64,000 nt of DNA from Timema cristinae (GCA_039000515.1 JBCFYV010000100.1:22148305-22212304); one strand, 5' to 3'. Numbered from the stretch's first letter, positions 33,547-45,797 are shown. The notes: a model not told the origin generated them from the sequence alone. Numbers and translations: made by a program.

Positions 33547-34324
33547 ATCGATATTATTCGCTTGATACTAAGGAAGTTCAATCTCCTTAAATAACCAAAT
33601 AGATGCAACAATACTACGGAATGTAACTAAGAAAATAATTTAATTAAATATAATTTTAAATATTAAGGTGGAAAGGAAAGGGACTTGAGTTGAGGCCAGT
33701 ATTTTTTGCGGTTTTTATAACGAACGTGTCATTTGGCCTAAATAAACAAAATATTACTTCAGTATAAGTGTTTTGTTTAATTTTCTACAAATCGTAATTT
33801 CACCAGTTCTTGAATATTCGTCATGGGTATCCTGGAATTTGATGAGAACGTTTTAAAATTAAAAGAAAAGAATAATCAAATTTCAGATTGCTCATGCATG
33901 ACAAATTTTAAAAATATCTGTTGAGATTGAGGTATTGCAAAGATTGTTTGAGGTAACTGGCAGTGTCATCGTTACATATGATCATGAAATGGCTTAAACA
34001 ACTATGGTGGAAGGCAACTTGTTGACTTGGCTTTACCGCATTCCCACAATGAGATTATTTTAGACCCTCAACCAGTAGACCTAATTGAGTGGTTTCACCA
34101 AAACCAGCAACACACAGAATGGTCATGTAAAAATAACGATAATGATTTATATTTCCATTTATTTATATCTTATTTCCAACAATCTAGGATGACCTTAAAA
34201 ACGTCCCTTTTGAGGGTTAAATTTGGAAAGATAATATGGGAGAGGAAACCTCTTCCTTCCCAAAACTTGGTGGTATTCCATATTCCTTATCCCAAACCCC
34301 CAATAAGAGTAACCCCCCTTGCCT

Positions 34325-34325
<1 letters not shown>
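33547..34325. other. Intergenic, nothing recognised
   Basis: A 117-codon frame at 34027-34380 ends in the poly(A) run and is not supported. Confidence 0.4.

Positions 34326-34350
<25 letters not shown>
34326..34350 (+). repeat. Poly(A) run of 25
   Basis: Could mark the 3' end of a retroposed sequence to its left, but no source is recognisable. Confidence 0.9.
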
Positions 34351-34355
<5 letters not shown>

Positions 34356-35148
34356 ATTGTTCCACCTCAGATACATATGAGTTACACACGCTGAAAAGAG
34401 TTGCAGTAGTGTTACCTCAGGCATGCGCACAAGATGAATCCAGTTGTGTTTTTATTTTGTCCATTTGAAAAATTGGTCACACAATTAGCAGTATGAATAT
34501 ATGACACTTTCACCCAATAAACAAACCTAACCTCAAAACACGCGGTGACTACGGAGTGAATAAACAGTCTGTTGTGTCGGCGAGGGAGGATAAGATGCGA
34601 TAAGTGGAAGACAGGTTGGTAAACTTGCCACCGTAGTTCGGTTGAATAAATGCGTCTATATATCGTAATGCTCCAAAGAATCGCCCGACGATAAATTATC
34701 GTTGCGCTCTCTAGTTTATGACGGTCACCCTTCAGACAGGAACGACAACATTATCGGACGATATTGCATAAATGGGGTAATTGTATTCATTGAATTATAG
34801 AACGGATGATAAATTATCGTCGACAACCTGACACTACGAAACGCATGTATAAATGAGGCCTAAGCGTTGTGACGCTATCAGGAACGAGCGTCTGTCGCAA
34901 AGGCCTCAAAACACGACCTGTCCAAACAACGACACGTGAGTAATTGACCTCGTCCCAATCCTCGCGGTTTCTACCATCATCTTTGACACGAACTTGACTA
35001 GTCCGCCACAAGATCAGGCGATCTTTCGACCAGCATACACACAAAATTGTTTGACACGCAGTTGACAAGTTGGACAAGACGTGTGCTTGTCTGCCTGCGA
35101 CGACCGTCCATTACAACTCGACGGCGCTAAATTTAGATACCGGGTATT
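34351..35148. other. Intergenic, partly GC-richer
   Basis: ACGATAAATTATCGT palindromes occur near 34690 and 34808, the latter before ATGTATAAATGAGGCCTAAG. This suggests an old DNA element whose ends I cannot define. The minus-strand frame 34814-35077 is unsupported. Confidence 0.3.

Positions 35149-35187
<39 letters not shown>
35149..35187 (+). repeat. (TC)n/(AC)n microsatellite
   Basis: Short TC run followed by CA dinucleotides. Confidence 0.9.
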
Positions 35188-35191
<4 letters not shown>

Positions 35192-35600
35192 CATCAACAT
35201 GTTCGCGACAGCCTCGGATCCCGCCAACAATATTTATTGAATCATTGCCTTCTCTGTTTGATTTACACAGTCGTGTTGGCGTTCTTTCTTACTTGCTGAA
35301 GGGAAAGATGTTGGGAGAGAAAGAAGAAAAAAATATATAGAAATTTATTTTTCTTAGGGATGTTCGTCAAGTTGGTACAAGTTTACATTCTTGGAGGTTT
35401 GGTGATGTCTTACAATAAACTTGCAAGCCAAAAACATAACATATAAAAATTTAAGCTTACATAATTATTGTTTAAGACTTTCCTAGAAAAAAAACTCTTC
35501 TGAAAACATAAGGCTATCTGCTTTCTGGTTTTTAACTGGGGTCTCCTCTGCATCGATGGACTTGCGGAACTATACGTCAGGTTCATCTATTCTGGTTTGA

Positions 35601-35740
35601 AGGTGACGGGTTGGGTTGGGTCTAAAATCCTGACCGCGCGTGCTGGGGATGGTTTTTACAAAACGATTTACCACACTATCTCGACGCAAATGCGGATGCA
35701 TTTTCTTTAAATTATACCTTCCTTACCCATTTATTTTTCA
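35601..35740 (+). mobile_element. SINE family A body fragment
   Basis: GGATGGTTTTTACAAAACGA, CGACGCAAATGCGGATGCAT and the following words match the family body. Head and tail are lost. Confidence 0.6.
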
Positions 35741-36166
35741 GATTAGTAGCAATGGGAAAGACCCATGGTTTTACATTTCCTCTCTAAGAAAATTCTTGTG
35801 CGCTTTGTTAAAATTGACCTTTCTAATCATGTGCCCTTAAATTAATGTGTTACAAATCACTCAAAATGACAGAAAGACGCGTATCACTTAAAAACAAAAT
35901 TAAAATTAATGTTATTTATGAGAAACAAAAAATATTTTATTCTAATAAGTTTTTTAAAATTTGATTTGTAATATACAAAGCGTAGGGAAAGTACGGTGAT
36001 AGTAAAAACTAGATAGCGAGATTTCAATTAAAAATGTGTTTTTCTTTTGCCTTAATATTAAAAAAAATGTTTTTACCATTTAGATAATGTCTGAATATCT
36101 GTGTACTTCTGTAGTGCTTTAATATTAAATGATACATCCAACCTATATATGGATGATTAAAAAAAA
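35741..36166. other. Intergenic, nothing recognised
   Basis: AT-rich, no feature. Confidence 0.4.
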
Positions 36167-36413
36167 CTTCAGTGGCCGCATGGTCTAAGGTGCTACTCTC
36201 ACAATAGACTAAATTATCGATGACGGGGAAATTGTGGTTTGATCCCGATCGTGTGGGTTAAGGGTGGCTTTTCCTATAAGATTTCTACTTTTTCTCCACA
36301 AAAACGCGGGTACACATCCTCTTAATTCAACCTTCCTCATCCATTACCCAAGAGCGTATATAAGCGTATACAATCCTAATGGGAGTAGTAAGATGCGGTG
36401 CTAAAAAAAATAG
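36167..36413 (+). mobile_element. SINE family A, tRNA-Leu-like subfamily
   Basis: CTTCAGTGGCCGCATGGTCT head, GTGGTTTGATCCCGATCGTG B box, tail GTAAGATGCGGTGCTAAAAA. Confidence 0.88.
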
Positions 36414-36674
36414 GGGCAAAAAAAGAGTGGTTATATGTCAACTTGCCAAAATAGTGTTTTATAGACACCATCTTGAAACAAAATGGCGGACGAAAATTTT
36501 GATTAGCCAATAATAATAGTCTATAATGTACGAGTATGATTTTGGCAGGAAGAACGATAGAAGTTAGTTACTAAAGGTACTAAAATAATTTTAATATATT
36601 CAGACATAAATTCACATTATCTGCAGCTGTCCCTTTTAATAAATATTATTAATACCTATAAAATAACAATAACA

Positions 36675-36976
36675 AGGGTGACCTGGTGGTCTAGGGGTAA
36701 GGTGTCAGACTTCCGTGCTGGCGGCCGGGGTTCATTCCTCGGTCCCGGCACAGATTTATCTGATTTCCAAACCCTTCCTTCACCTCTGACAAGACATCTT
36801 GTGAATGTGGGGAATGCCAGGCCACCACCGTGGTTCGGATTCCACGTTAAACTGTAGGTCCTTCATTTCATCTCGCAATCACCCTACCATTACACATTAG
36901 CGTAAGTGCGTATAACCCGAACGGGTAGTAAGACGCGGTGCTAATAATAATAATAAAATAATAATATAATAATAAT
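36675..36976 (+). mobile_element. SINE family B, full-length copy
   Basis: The head GGGTGACCTGGTGGTCTAGG, GGTAAGGTGTCAGAC resembles tRNA-Glu, with TGGTCTAGGGG as A box and GGGGTTCATTCCTCGG as B box. The unrelated body (CACCTCTGACAAGACATCTT, GTGGTTCGGATTCCACGTTA) is followed by the tail CGTATAACCCGAACGGGTAG, TAAGACGCGGTGCTAATAAT, shared with family A. Confidence 0.92.
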
Positions 36977-37390
36977 AAACCATAACAATATAGTAAAATG
37001 TTATCAATGTTGGCTGCGAAGAAATATGTTTGAACTTTATCTAATGTTATTCCAACAAAAATAAGGATAGAAAGCACACTCACTAAATGTTTATTAGAAA
37101 ACCGCTCTTTGATTAAATATAATAAGAAGACCACATAAAACAAAAATAAAACTTCTATTAAAACAACAAATGTATTAATAAAAATACTCAAAGGTGGGTA
37201 CGTAGAATACCCTATTAGTGTAATTAAATGAAGATATCCAGAATAGGGGTTAAGACATGGCGCAAAAAATAATAGTCGTAATTATTTTTATTTTCATGTT
37301 TGTTAATGTCAATTTTCTATTCATATTCATAGATTCAACTTTACTGGAAACCCTTGGACTTGATTGAACTTTGATATACAATATTTCTGC
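36977..37390. other. Intergenic, nothing recognised
   Basis: AT-rich. The 107-codon minus-strand frame (36868-37191) overlaps the SINE and is not a gene. Confidence 0.4.
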
Positions 37391-37850
37391 CACCAGTATC
37401 GGTAGGCACCCGCCTCGGTGGCGTAGTTGGCTAACGCGCTTGTCGTGTTAAGCTCGACTGCTAAGGACGAGGAGATCGAGGTTCGAATCTCGGTCGGGTG
37501 AACTGGGGGGGGGGGGGGGTTCCTAAATGGTTTTACACTCTCCCTCCACGCAAATGCGGGTTCACTTCCTCTAATTCAACCTTCCCAATTCCTAATCCAT
37601 TAGCGTAATTAGTACTTAAGCGTATAACCCGAACGGGTAGTAAGACGCGGTGCTAAAATAATAATAGTATCGGTAGTCACGTGGTTTAACGCGTTACTGT
37701 CGTTTAGAGTGGATTGCTGTTGACGGGAATATCGGGGTTCAAATCCCGGCAAGGGTGTTTTTTGCTAAATGTTTTCCCACTTTCCCTACACGTTAACACG
37801 GATAAATTTCCTTTAAAATTATACCTTCCTCTTTATTATTACATTAAAAA
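37391..37850 (+). mobile_element. SINE family A, older copy split by a younger one
   Basis: The right part, 37666-37850 (CGGTAGTCACGTGGTTTAAC, GGGTTCAAATCCCGGCAAGG), is an old copy whose first bases lie left of the younger insertion. Confidence 0.7.
37406..37665 (+). mobile_element. SINE family A, young copy with 11-bp target duplication
   Basis: A box TGGCGTAGTTGG, B box GGTTCGAATCTC, G-run at 37506-37519, complete tail. Flanked by AGTATCGGTAG at 37395-37405 and 37666-37676. Confidence 0.95.
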
Positions 37851-37989
37851 ATATTTGCGTACAGCTTGAATGTGGTGAAAAAAAATAAGAATAAATTTGA
37901 TTTCCTGTTTTCGCTCTGTTCTGTGTACTCAACGTCACTTTCTCTATGACATTAGGAGTGCGAAAGTTAATTAATTGCCACAATTACAA

Positions 37990-38540
37990 AATTACACCAC
38001 CTATCCTTATATTAAGCTAGTTCTATCCAGTCCACCTCATTACACCCTATCCCTCTATTAAGCTATCTCTATCTAGTCCACCTCATTACACCTTATCCCT
38101 ATAGTGAGATAGTTCTATCCAGTCCACCTCATTACACCCTATCTCTATCTTGAGCCAGTTCTATCCAATGCACCTCATTACTCCCTATATCTATCTGGAG
38201 CTAGTTCTATCCAGTCAACCTCATAGCATCCTATCTCTTTCAGGTCCATGCTAATGTTATCCTTTCATCTGCGTCTAGGTCTTCCCACAGATCTCTTCCC
38301 ATCGGATTTTTCAGTCATTATCTTGAACAAGGTTCTAGATTCTCTCATTCGTGCTGCATGTTCTGCCCACCGTAATCTACGAGACTTGATTATCCTAGCA
38401 ATGTATTGTGATGAGTACACGGAATGTAACTCATCATTATGTAACCTCCACTACTCTACAACAGCTTCATCCCGTTTTAAACCAAATATCTTAATAAGCA
38501 CCTTGTTTTCGAACACTCTAAATTTTCATTTTGTCAAAAC
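37990..38540 (-). pseudogene. LINE reverse-transcriptase C-terminus, fragment
   Basis: Minus-strand reading, with several stops and shifts, gives the end of a common arthropod endonuclease-RT: words corresponding to LRWAxHAARMxESRTLF, GRPRRRWE and IGCNEVxWIELAQDRDR. The same protein region is found at 49938-50250. Its right end is close to an inserted SINE (38549). Confidence 0.65.
37995..38235 (+). repeat. About five units of 45 bp expanded from the LINE 3' coding end
   Basis: CTAGTTCTATCCAGTCCACC, TCATTACACCCTATCTCTAT is repeated about five times with variation. The single-copy equivalent is at 49938-49998. Confidence 0.85.
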
Positions 38541-38548
38541 TTAAAAGA

Positions 38549-38808
<260 letters not shown>

Positions 38809-38819
38809 AACTTAAAAGA

Positions 38820-39333
38820 GACGTCTTAAGTTTCGAAAAATGACCCTACTTTGAGAAAGATGCGACTGTACTTGTCTCAACCAGAAAATTATCTCCGAGG
38901 TTTTTTTTGTTGTTGTTGATGTGACCTCTCGAGTGTAAGAGCCATCAGAGGGCGCCTAGTGGAAGTGGCCGACGTCCTGAAGAGGGTGGTTGAAAGCGGA
39001 CACTGGCCGAGACAAAGTGGCGTGCCATAGAGGACGGATGAACGGTGGTAATGAATCACTTCTTTGTCCGGCTCCGCGGTGAGAGCTTCTCACGGTCCGA
39101 CCATCCTCGGCTCCTCCGCCGCTCCCACTTAAGACAGAGGGGAGCTCACACGATCCCGGGATCTAGGGCTTGAAGGTGTGGGACGAAAGTTTGGGAGGTA
39201 TAAAAAAAAATAAAGATCTGGAGGGTCACCCCAATGAAAATGTTGGAGCATTAGATGTGTCCTAGGGCTGTTTGAAGGAGATTTTGGTGGTTGTTTTGAG
39301 GATGGGATGTACCCTTGGGACTTTCCCTTATGG
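38820..39333. other. Intergenic with GC-rich block 38930-39190
   Basis: The GC-rich block (GGGCGCCTAGTGGAAGTGGC, CCGGCTCCGCGGTGAGAGC) is unlike its flanks. No open frame of note. Confidence 0.35.
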
Positions 39334-39346
39334 AACTGAACAAATA

Positions 39347-39596
<250 letters not shown>

Positions 39597-39739
39597 AACT
39601 GAACAAATAAAACTCAAAAGTTACGTGAATAAAACCTAAATTACCAGTTAGTAGCTTGAGGTTCACCGCTAATGTATTTCAATGTCGGTCCGCTCACACT
39701 GCTACGGTTTGCTAACCGGCTTACGACACGTCCGTGATT

Positions 39740-40890
39740 GGTCACTGCAAACTCAACATGCTAGTCGCCGAGGTCAATCAACTTGAACCACTTTCGAATT
39801 TTTAATTTCTTTCGATGCCAACGTTTCGTACTAGTTTGATACCGTTTTGTACCTTCACCCATTTTGAATAATAATCATATCAAAATGGCCACTCCAATTA
39901 AGAGACGTTTACATCTTTAGAATTTTGAACTTTTTTTCGATGCCAACATTTTGTACTATTTTCTTACCGTTTTATATCATAAACAGAAAGTCTTGGTCCC
40001 CCACCTATTTTGAGTAATTAGCATATCCAAATGACCACTCCACATTAAGGGAGGACTATATCTTTAGAATTTTTAACTTATGTCGAAGCCAACGTTTTGT
40101 ACAAGTTCTGTACCACTTTGTAGCATACATTTGAATTGCGTATAATATCTGATAGATTAATCAAGGTTTATAAAGTCTAATTTAATTAAGATATTAAGAT
40201 ATAATTATATTAAGATACAAATTATTTTCATAAGGGGGCTATAATTATAAATAACATAGTTACTTACAATGTTAGATTTCTGTTTAAAGCCATTTAATAG
40301 ATTCTCATTCATATTTGATTTTATGTATGTTTTAAACACTAGTCCTCCTCTTCAATTTTTCGAAATCAGATAGTTTTGATAAACCATTTAGAGTGGCCCC
40401 CCTTCAGCAATTCTTTTTAAACTTTATCACTCTAGAAGCTATGAGTAGTCTTCACCTTGATTTTTAAAAAAAGATTACATTATAGGCCTAAGCCAATTTA
40501 AAGTGTTTCTCACCTAGAAATTTTTCAAATTTGAATGCAGCTTTAAGATATTTGAAGTAATCCTCACTTTAATTTCTTACGATAATGAGTGACCCCGTTG
40601 TTATGATAATTACTCAAGAGGTAAAAACTTTTTATTTATGGTACAAAGCGGTACAAAACTACTACAAAATGTTGGCATCAAAAAAAGTTAAAAATTCGGA
40701 AGTGGTACTCCGGAATTAACTTGTGAGTGACCACTTTGATATGCTAACCACCCAAAATGGGTGAGGGTACAAACTACAAAACTTTGGCATCGAAAAAAAA
40801 TATTCAAAATTCGTAAGTGGTACTCCAAGTTAATGGACCTTAGTCGCCGGGCTACCTCAGTTACAAACTCAATCCTAATGAATGAACAAT
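39740..40890. mobile_element. Foldback element with long inverted repeats and internal tandem units
   Basis: The left arm (CTAGTCGCCGAGGTCAATCA, TCGATGCCAACGTTTCGTAC, ACCGTTTTGTACCTTCACCC) recurs inverted at 40640-40890 (GGGTGAGGGTACAAACTACA, CTTAGTCGCCGGGCTACCTC). Each arm contains two or three diverged 125-bp units with TCGATGCCAACRTTTTGTAC. A unique AT-rich loop fills 40130-40620. No transposase seen. Confidence 0.75.
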
Positions 40891-41478
40891 CATCGAACAT
40901 TTAAAGTAAGTTAATGTTCAAAGTAGCTTTCTCTCGACATTCTGTACAGTATTATACATTTTACATCGATGTGTTGCAGTCCCTCTACCCCGAAGAATAG
41001 TCTGTAGTTTATATTCTTTTCAATGTATGGATGAATCCAAACTCTTCCTTTGTTACGTCTCTTATTATATTTGTTATAATAATAGAGAACCAAATCCTCT
41101 CGGCACTCGAGTCATGAGATATTGTATTAATAAATATTAAATATTTTAGAAGCCCAAAGAAGGTGTTTTCTGCTAGAGTGTTCGAAACTGATTGAAAGTC
41201 CAACACATTTGCGTTATCATCGTGTGTGAAATATAAGAAACAGTCCAATCACAGTCGAGTAGCTCTTTGGGAGCAAGTCCTTAGCCTGAAGGGTAGCGAC
41301 CTTACCTTGTCTGGTTCTATTATGATACAGCTTATGAGAAAGGGCTGTAGTGTAATCAGTCAAGGTAAACGGAGTGTATATATATGTCTAATATATATAT
41401 TATTAAGTGATAAACAACATCACATCGAACCCACGCCCATATGTACATGGTCTAGATGTCAAAACTCATTTAGTTTAG
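40891..41478. other. Intergenic, nothing recognised
   Basis: Several 60-79 codon frames on minus have no family match. A short TATATA run lies at 41376-41402. Confidence 0.4.
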
Positions 41479-41586
41479 TTTTTCGGGGTGCGAATCCCGG
41501 CCGGGTGTGTAGGCTACTGATGTATTTTTTTCTCGAATATTTGCCACTCTCCCTCAACGCAAATGTAAGTACCATCACTATAAGGT
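41479..41586 (+). mobile_element. SINE family A fragment (host of next insertion)
   Basis: CGGGGTGCGAATCCCGGCCG B box, then GCCACTCTCCCTCAACGCAA. Its 3' end is displaced by the next SINE. Confidence 0.7.
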
Positions 41587-41593
41587 CATTCGA

Positions 41594-41594
<1 letters not shown>

Positions 41595-41627
<33 letters not shown>

Positions 41628-41872
41628 TAGCACCGCGTCTTACTACCCATTCGGGTTATACGCTTAAGTACTAACTACACTAATGGATTAGGAATGGGGA
41701 TGGTTGAATTAAAGGAAGTGAACCCGCATTTGCGGGGAGGGAGAGTGGAAACGTATTTAAGAAAAACCACCCCCAGTTCATCCGACCGAGATTCAAACCT
41801 CGATCTCCCCGTCCTCAGCAGTCGGGCTCAACACGACAAGCGCGTTAGCTAACTACGCCACCGAGGCGGGTC
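41595..41872 (-). mobile_element. SINE family A, young copy with 8-bp target duplication
   Basis: Long (ATT)n tail at left, complete copy, flanked by CATTCGAC (41587-41594, 41873-41880). Confidence 0.95.
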
Positions 41873-41914
41873 CATTCGACAATAAAAATTTTCATTGCAA
41901 CAGTTGTAAAATTA

Positions 41915-42226
<312 letters not shown>

Positions 42227-42237
42227 TAAATCATTAC

Positions 42238-42751
42238 AGTTAACGAGTTAAAGGGGTCAAACTTGATATTTTTGGATGCTTTTTGCGTAGAATACAATTT
42301 TTAAGGCAAAGTAATTCATGTAGGTCTATGAGGCTGAAATTTAGTATAACTAGACATTCTTATATGCTGTAACGAATGAAAGATCTATAATATTAATACT
42401 ATTATTAATAATACATATTATAGTATTACAATATTAATTAGATCATTCTAATAATTTATTTATAATATTACTAATATTGTTATTAATATTAATAATACTA
42501 ACATATTTAATTGTGTAGGCCTACCTCATATGAATGTCTAGTTATACTAAATTTCAACTGCATTCATTAATAGAAACATAAAATAAAAAAATAATAAGTT
42601 AGAGCACTTGAACTATGAACTGTAATAATTGAAATCATTGAATATCTATTTAGAGCTAATAAATATACACTTGATAAACTTATGCAATAAAATCTAGTTG
42701 TCGAATAACCTTGAACTCTACCTTTATCATCAGTTACTAAATATAAATATT
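42238..42751. other. AT-rich intergenic
   Basis: TAATATTA-type words form short inverted runs (42400-42500). The words TAGTATAACTAGACATTC (42342) and GAATGTCTAGTTATACTAAA (42532) are inverted copies about 190 bp apart, suggesting a small foldback element. Confidence 0.5.
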
Positions 42752-43004
42752 CTTAACACCGCGTGTTACTACCCATTCGGTTTATAACATATATACTAAT
42801 TAGGCTGATGTGTTAGGGATGTTGAAGGTTGAATTTAGAGTAAGTGTGCCCTCATTAGAGTGGAGGGTGAGTGGAAAACCATTTATGGAAAACCACCCTC
42901 AGTAAACCTTCCCTCTAAAGGAATTCAAACACCGAACTATCCGTCATCGGCAGTTTAGTCTGTCGCGAGAGTAGCATGTTAGACCGTAAGGCCACTGAAG
43001 CGGG
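42752..43004 (-). mobile_element. SINE family A, tRNA-Leu-like subfamily
   Basis: Tail AACACCGCGTGTTACTACCC; head complement TTAGACCGTAAGGCCACTGA. Confidence 0.88.
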
Positions 43005-43183
43005 ATATAGTTGACTGGAGCAATGAAGGAAACGTAAAATGTTCGAAAAAACACCTTAACTGCATCTGGTTGGGACTAAACCCGAACTTCCCGGATTAGA
43101 GCAGGAGTGTTAAAGACAGGCTACACGGAGCTACACCGGCGCGGACGAATTGTCGAGAGAGCATTGCTGCGCAATTTCTCGGT

Positions 43184-44030
43184 GTGGTGCGGCTCGTGTA
43201 GCCACTCGCTAGAAAATGCGATGCGGTGCGACTCGTGTAGCCACTCGCTAGAAAATGCGATGCGGTGCGACTCGTGTAGCCACTCGCTATAAAATGCGAT
43301 GAGGTGCGGCTCGTGTAGCCACTCGCTAGAAAATGCGATGCGGTGCGGCTCGTGTAGCCACTCGCTAGAAAATGCGATGCGGTGCGACTCGTGTAGCCAC
43401 TCGCTAGAAAATGCGATGCGGTGCGGCTCGTGTAGCCACTCGCTAGAAAATGCGATGCGGTGCGACTCGTGTAGCCACTCGCTAGAAAATGCGATGCGGT
43501 GCGACTCGTGTAGCCACTCGCTATAAAATGCGATGAGGTGCGGCTCGTGTAGCCACTCGCTAGAAAATGCGATGCGGTGCGGCTCGTGTAGCCACTCGCT
43601 AGAAAATGCGATGCGGTGTGGCTCGTGTAGCCACTCGCTAGAAAATGCGATGCGGTGCGACTCGTGTAGCCACTCGCTATAAAATGCGATGAGGTGCGGC
43701 TCGTGTAGCCACTCGCTAGAAAATGCGATGCGGTGCGGCTCGTGTAGCCACTCGCTAGAAAATGCGATGCGGTGCGACTCGTGTAGCCACTCGCTAGAAA
43801 ATGCGATGCGGTGCGACTCGTGTAGCCACTCGCTAGAAAATGCGATGCGGTGCGACTCGTGTAGCCACTCGCTAGAAAATGCGATGCGGTGCGACTCGTG
43901 TAGCCACTCGCTAGAAAATGCGATGCGGTGCGACTCGTGTAGCCACTCGCTAGAAAATGCGATGAGGTGCGGCTCGTGTAGCCACTCGCTATAAAATGCG
44001 ATGCGGTGCGGTGCGGGTCGGCTCGTGTAG
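43184..44030 (+). repeat. 39-bp minisatellite, about 21 units
   Basis: Unit GCGATGCGGTGCGACTCGTG, TAGCCACTCGCTAGAAAAT. Because 39 is a multiple of 3, long frames are open on both strands (342 codons on minus). The variant TATAAAATGCGATGAGG occurs at 43287, 43521 and 43677, exactly 6 and 4 units apart, showing higher-order duplication. No spacer-like unique sequence, so not CRISPR-like. Confidence 0.97.
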
Positions 44031-44489
44031 TCATATCTTTAACCACTATGACAGTTTCTATGGCCAAACCTAATGTCGATTCAGAATTCTTGGAAGTCAT
44101 GAATGCCTCCAAAACGCGTACCATCCTTTAAACTCGTGTTAGGATAATAATCTTTGGGTGTGTCTGGAAAGAATCTCGTATTACATTTTGTTTTCCCAAG
44201 CAAATTCATTCTGGAAGTGATAAAAAAAAAAAAAGCGTTCTGCTTCCAAGTAATGATCCATTGAAACACTACAAGAACAGCGAACACCAACTGAACAAAA
44301 TTACATTTAGTTTAAAGTTTTCGTTGGAAAGTTATAGTATATTAAATATTAATCGTGCATTTACAATTTGGTTACGGTTTCATAAATTACATCAACAATT
44401 CACAAGGGGCAGTGCACTTTCAAAGATATAAAAGTAACTGTTTGATTTGATTTAAACGAAAATTACTTATTTGTATACACTATAACCTT
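44031..44489. other. Intergenic, nothing recognised
   Basis: A 69-codon minus-strand frame (44081-44290) is not supported by any family resemblance. Confidence 0.35.
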
Positions 44490-44750
44490 GTTAATCCGAG
44501 CTACAGTAGCCCCGTGGCTTCTTTGGTGCTGACTGACAGCTCACAACTGACTTCTGACAGTCAACATTTAGGTATATACCTAAATTTTGACCGTCAGAAG
44601 TGACAGCGGCTAACACATGTGTTTTCAGATCATATGGCTCAGCGTAGGGATACATAATTTGGTCTGGTAGCTTTTCAAAGCCGTTAGCTATCAGCTGTGA
44701 GCTGTCAGTCGGCACCAAAGACGCCATGGGGCTGCTGTAGTTAGGATCGT
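44490..44750. mobile_element. Foldback element with about 52-bp inverted ends
   Basis: CTACAGTAGCCCCGTGGCTT, CTTTGGTGCTGACTGACAGC, TCACAACTGA at the left matches the inverted right end CAGCTGTGAGCTGTCAGTCG, GCACCAAAGACGCCATGGGG, CTGCTGTAG at about 44 of 50 positions. A smaller inner palindrome (TTTAGGTATATACCTAAA) lies at 44568-44585. The 78-codon minus frame is a by-product. Confidence 0.8.
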
Positions 44751-45234
44751 AGCGTGTTCGGGTTAGCGAAAATTCAGATTACGTGGCAGCAGACAGGGAT
44801 ACAGTATTTTCACGAATTTTAAATTATAGTTGAATGAGTTTAATAAAATTTTCATTTATTTAACTGATGTATAACACGTAATATGTACTGTGATTATTTT
44901 AAATCAAAGGAAAACCCATAATGTTGACTACAACATGTAAATATTTAGCATTATTTAAAATATATCGCCGTTTCTTACAATTCTCTTGAGCTTGTTAGCT
45001 ATATATAGCGCGTGTAAGCTATTTCATTTGTAGGCCAGTTTGTGGGAAGATTAATCTGTACTAATTTACCGCGCCTCTGGTGACGCCCGAATGTACTACA
45101 TCCTTTATTTGGGGGCTCTTTACATGTCCCGATGAGATGTCGGTGATTGTGAGTATGAGGGCGTGGAACCAATGGAAGGAAACATAACCTAACTTAAACC
45201 TAATTAACCAAACCCTGGTGACATTTGGGGTATT
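44751..45234. other. Intergenic, nothing recognised
   Basis: No feature supported. Confidence 0.35.
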
Positions 45235-45335
45235 TCCACTTTAGGGACAAATACCCACGGTACAAGCCGGAGATCGAACTTAGGACTTCTAGGTTCGTAA
45301 CCATTTGCACTGATCACGACACTATGATACCAGTA
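45235..45335 (-). mobile_element. Possible tRNA-derived SINE head (fourth family)
   Basis: The reverse complement reads GGTATCATAGTGTCGTGATC, AGTGCAAATGGTTACGAACC, CTAAGTTCGATCTCCGGCTT, with A- and B-box-like words at tRNA spacing. Only one copy in the window. Confidence 0.4.
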
Positions 45336-45564
45336 AGTTTGTCAACTAATAAATATATTTTATTTGACTTTTTTTTTTCTCACAGTTTTTTGAAAAGTGT
45401 ATTCGGAATTTCGGACTACTCGGGTTCGATATTTTGGGGCTTTACTTTATTTATTTCAAAAACATACACACACATATATATATATATGTGTATACATACC
45501 GCGGTTAGATCTAATGGAGTTTTACTGTATTAATTTATTTCACGCATACATATTTCAAATATAT

Positions 45565-45797
45565 TGGGCGTTACCCTCACAATGAGCCAGCCTACTGAAG
45601 ATGGGGAGATCGGGATTCGAAGCCTGGTCAGCTGTATTGAGAGTCTTTTTTCCCTCAATGTTTTTTTCAATCTACTTCCACATAAATGCAGGTAAACATC
45701 CTTTATAATGCAACAGTCCTAATTCTCAACACATTAACGTGAATAGCACATATACTATATGTGTAGCCCGAATGGGGTATTAAGACGCAGTGCTAAG
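45565..45797 (+). mobile_element. SINE family A, old copy
   Basis: GATGGGGAGATCGGGATTCG, body, tail GTAGCCCGAATGGGGTATTA, AGACGCAGTGCTAAG. Confidence 0.8.

Noticed and set aside
34326..34350. Poly(A) run as a processed pseudogene tail
   Set aside because: No recognisable source gene to its left and no target duplication found.
37406..37500. tRNA-like sequence with A and B boxes
   Set aside because: It is the head of a dispersed SINE with body and tail; no mature tRNA acceptor pairing or isolated gene.
43184..44030. CRISPR-like look of regular 39-bp units
   Set aside because: No unique spacers, units are contiguous, and the context is eukaryotic.
43096..44124. 342-codon minus-strand frame over the 39-bp array
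   Set aside because: The openness follows from a unit length divisible by three; the plus strand is also open and there is no non-repeat coding context.
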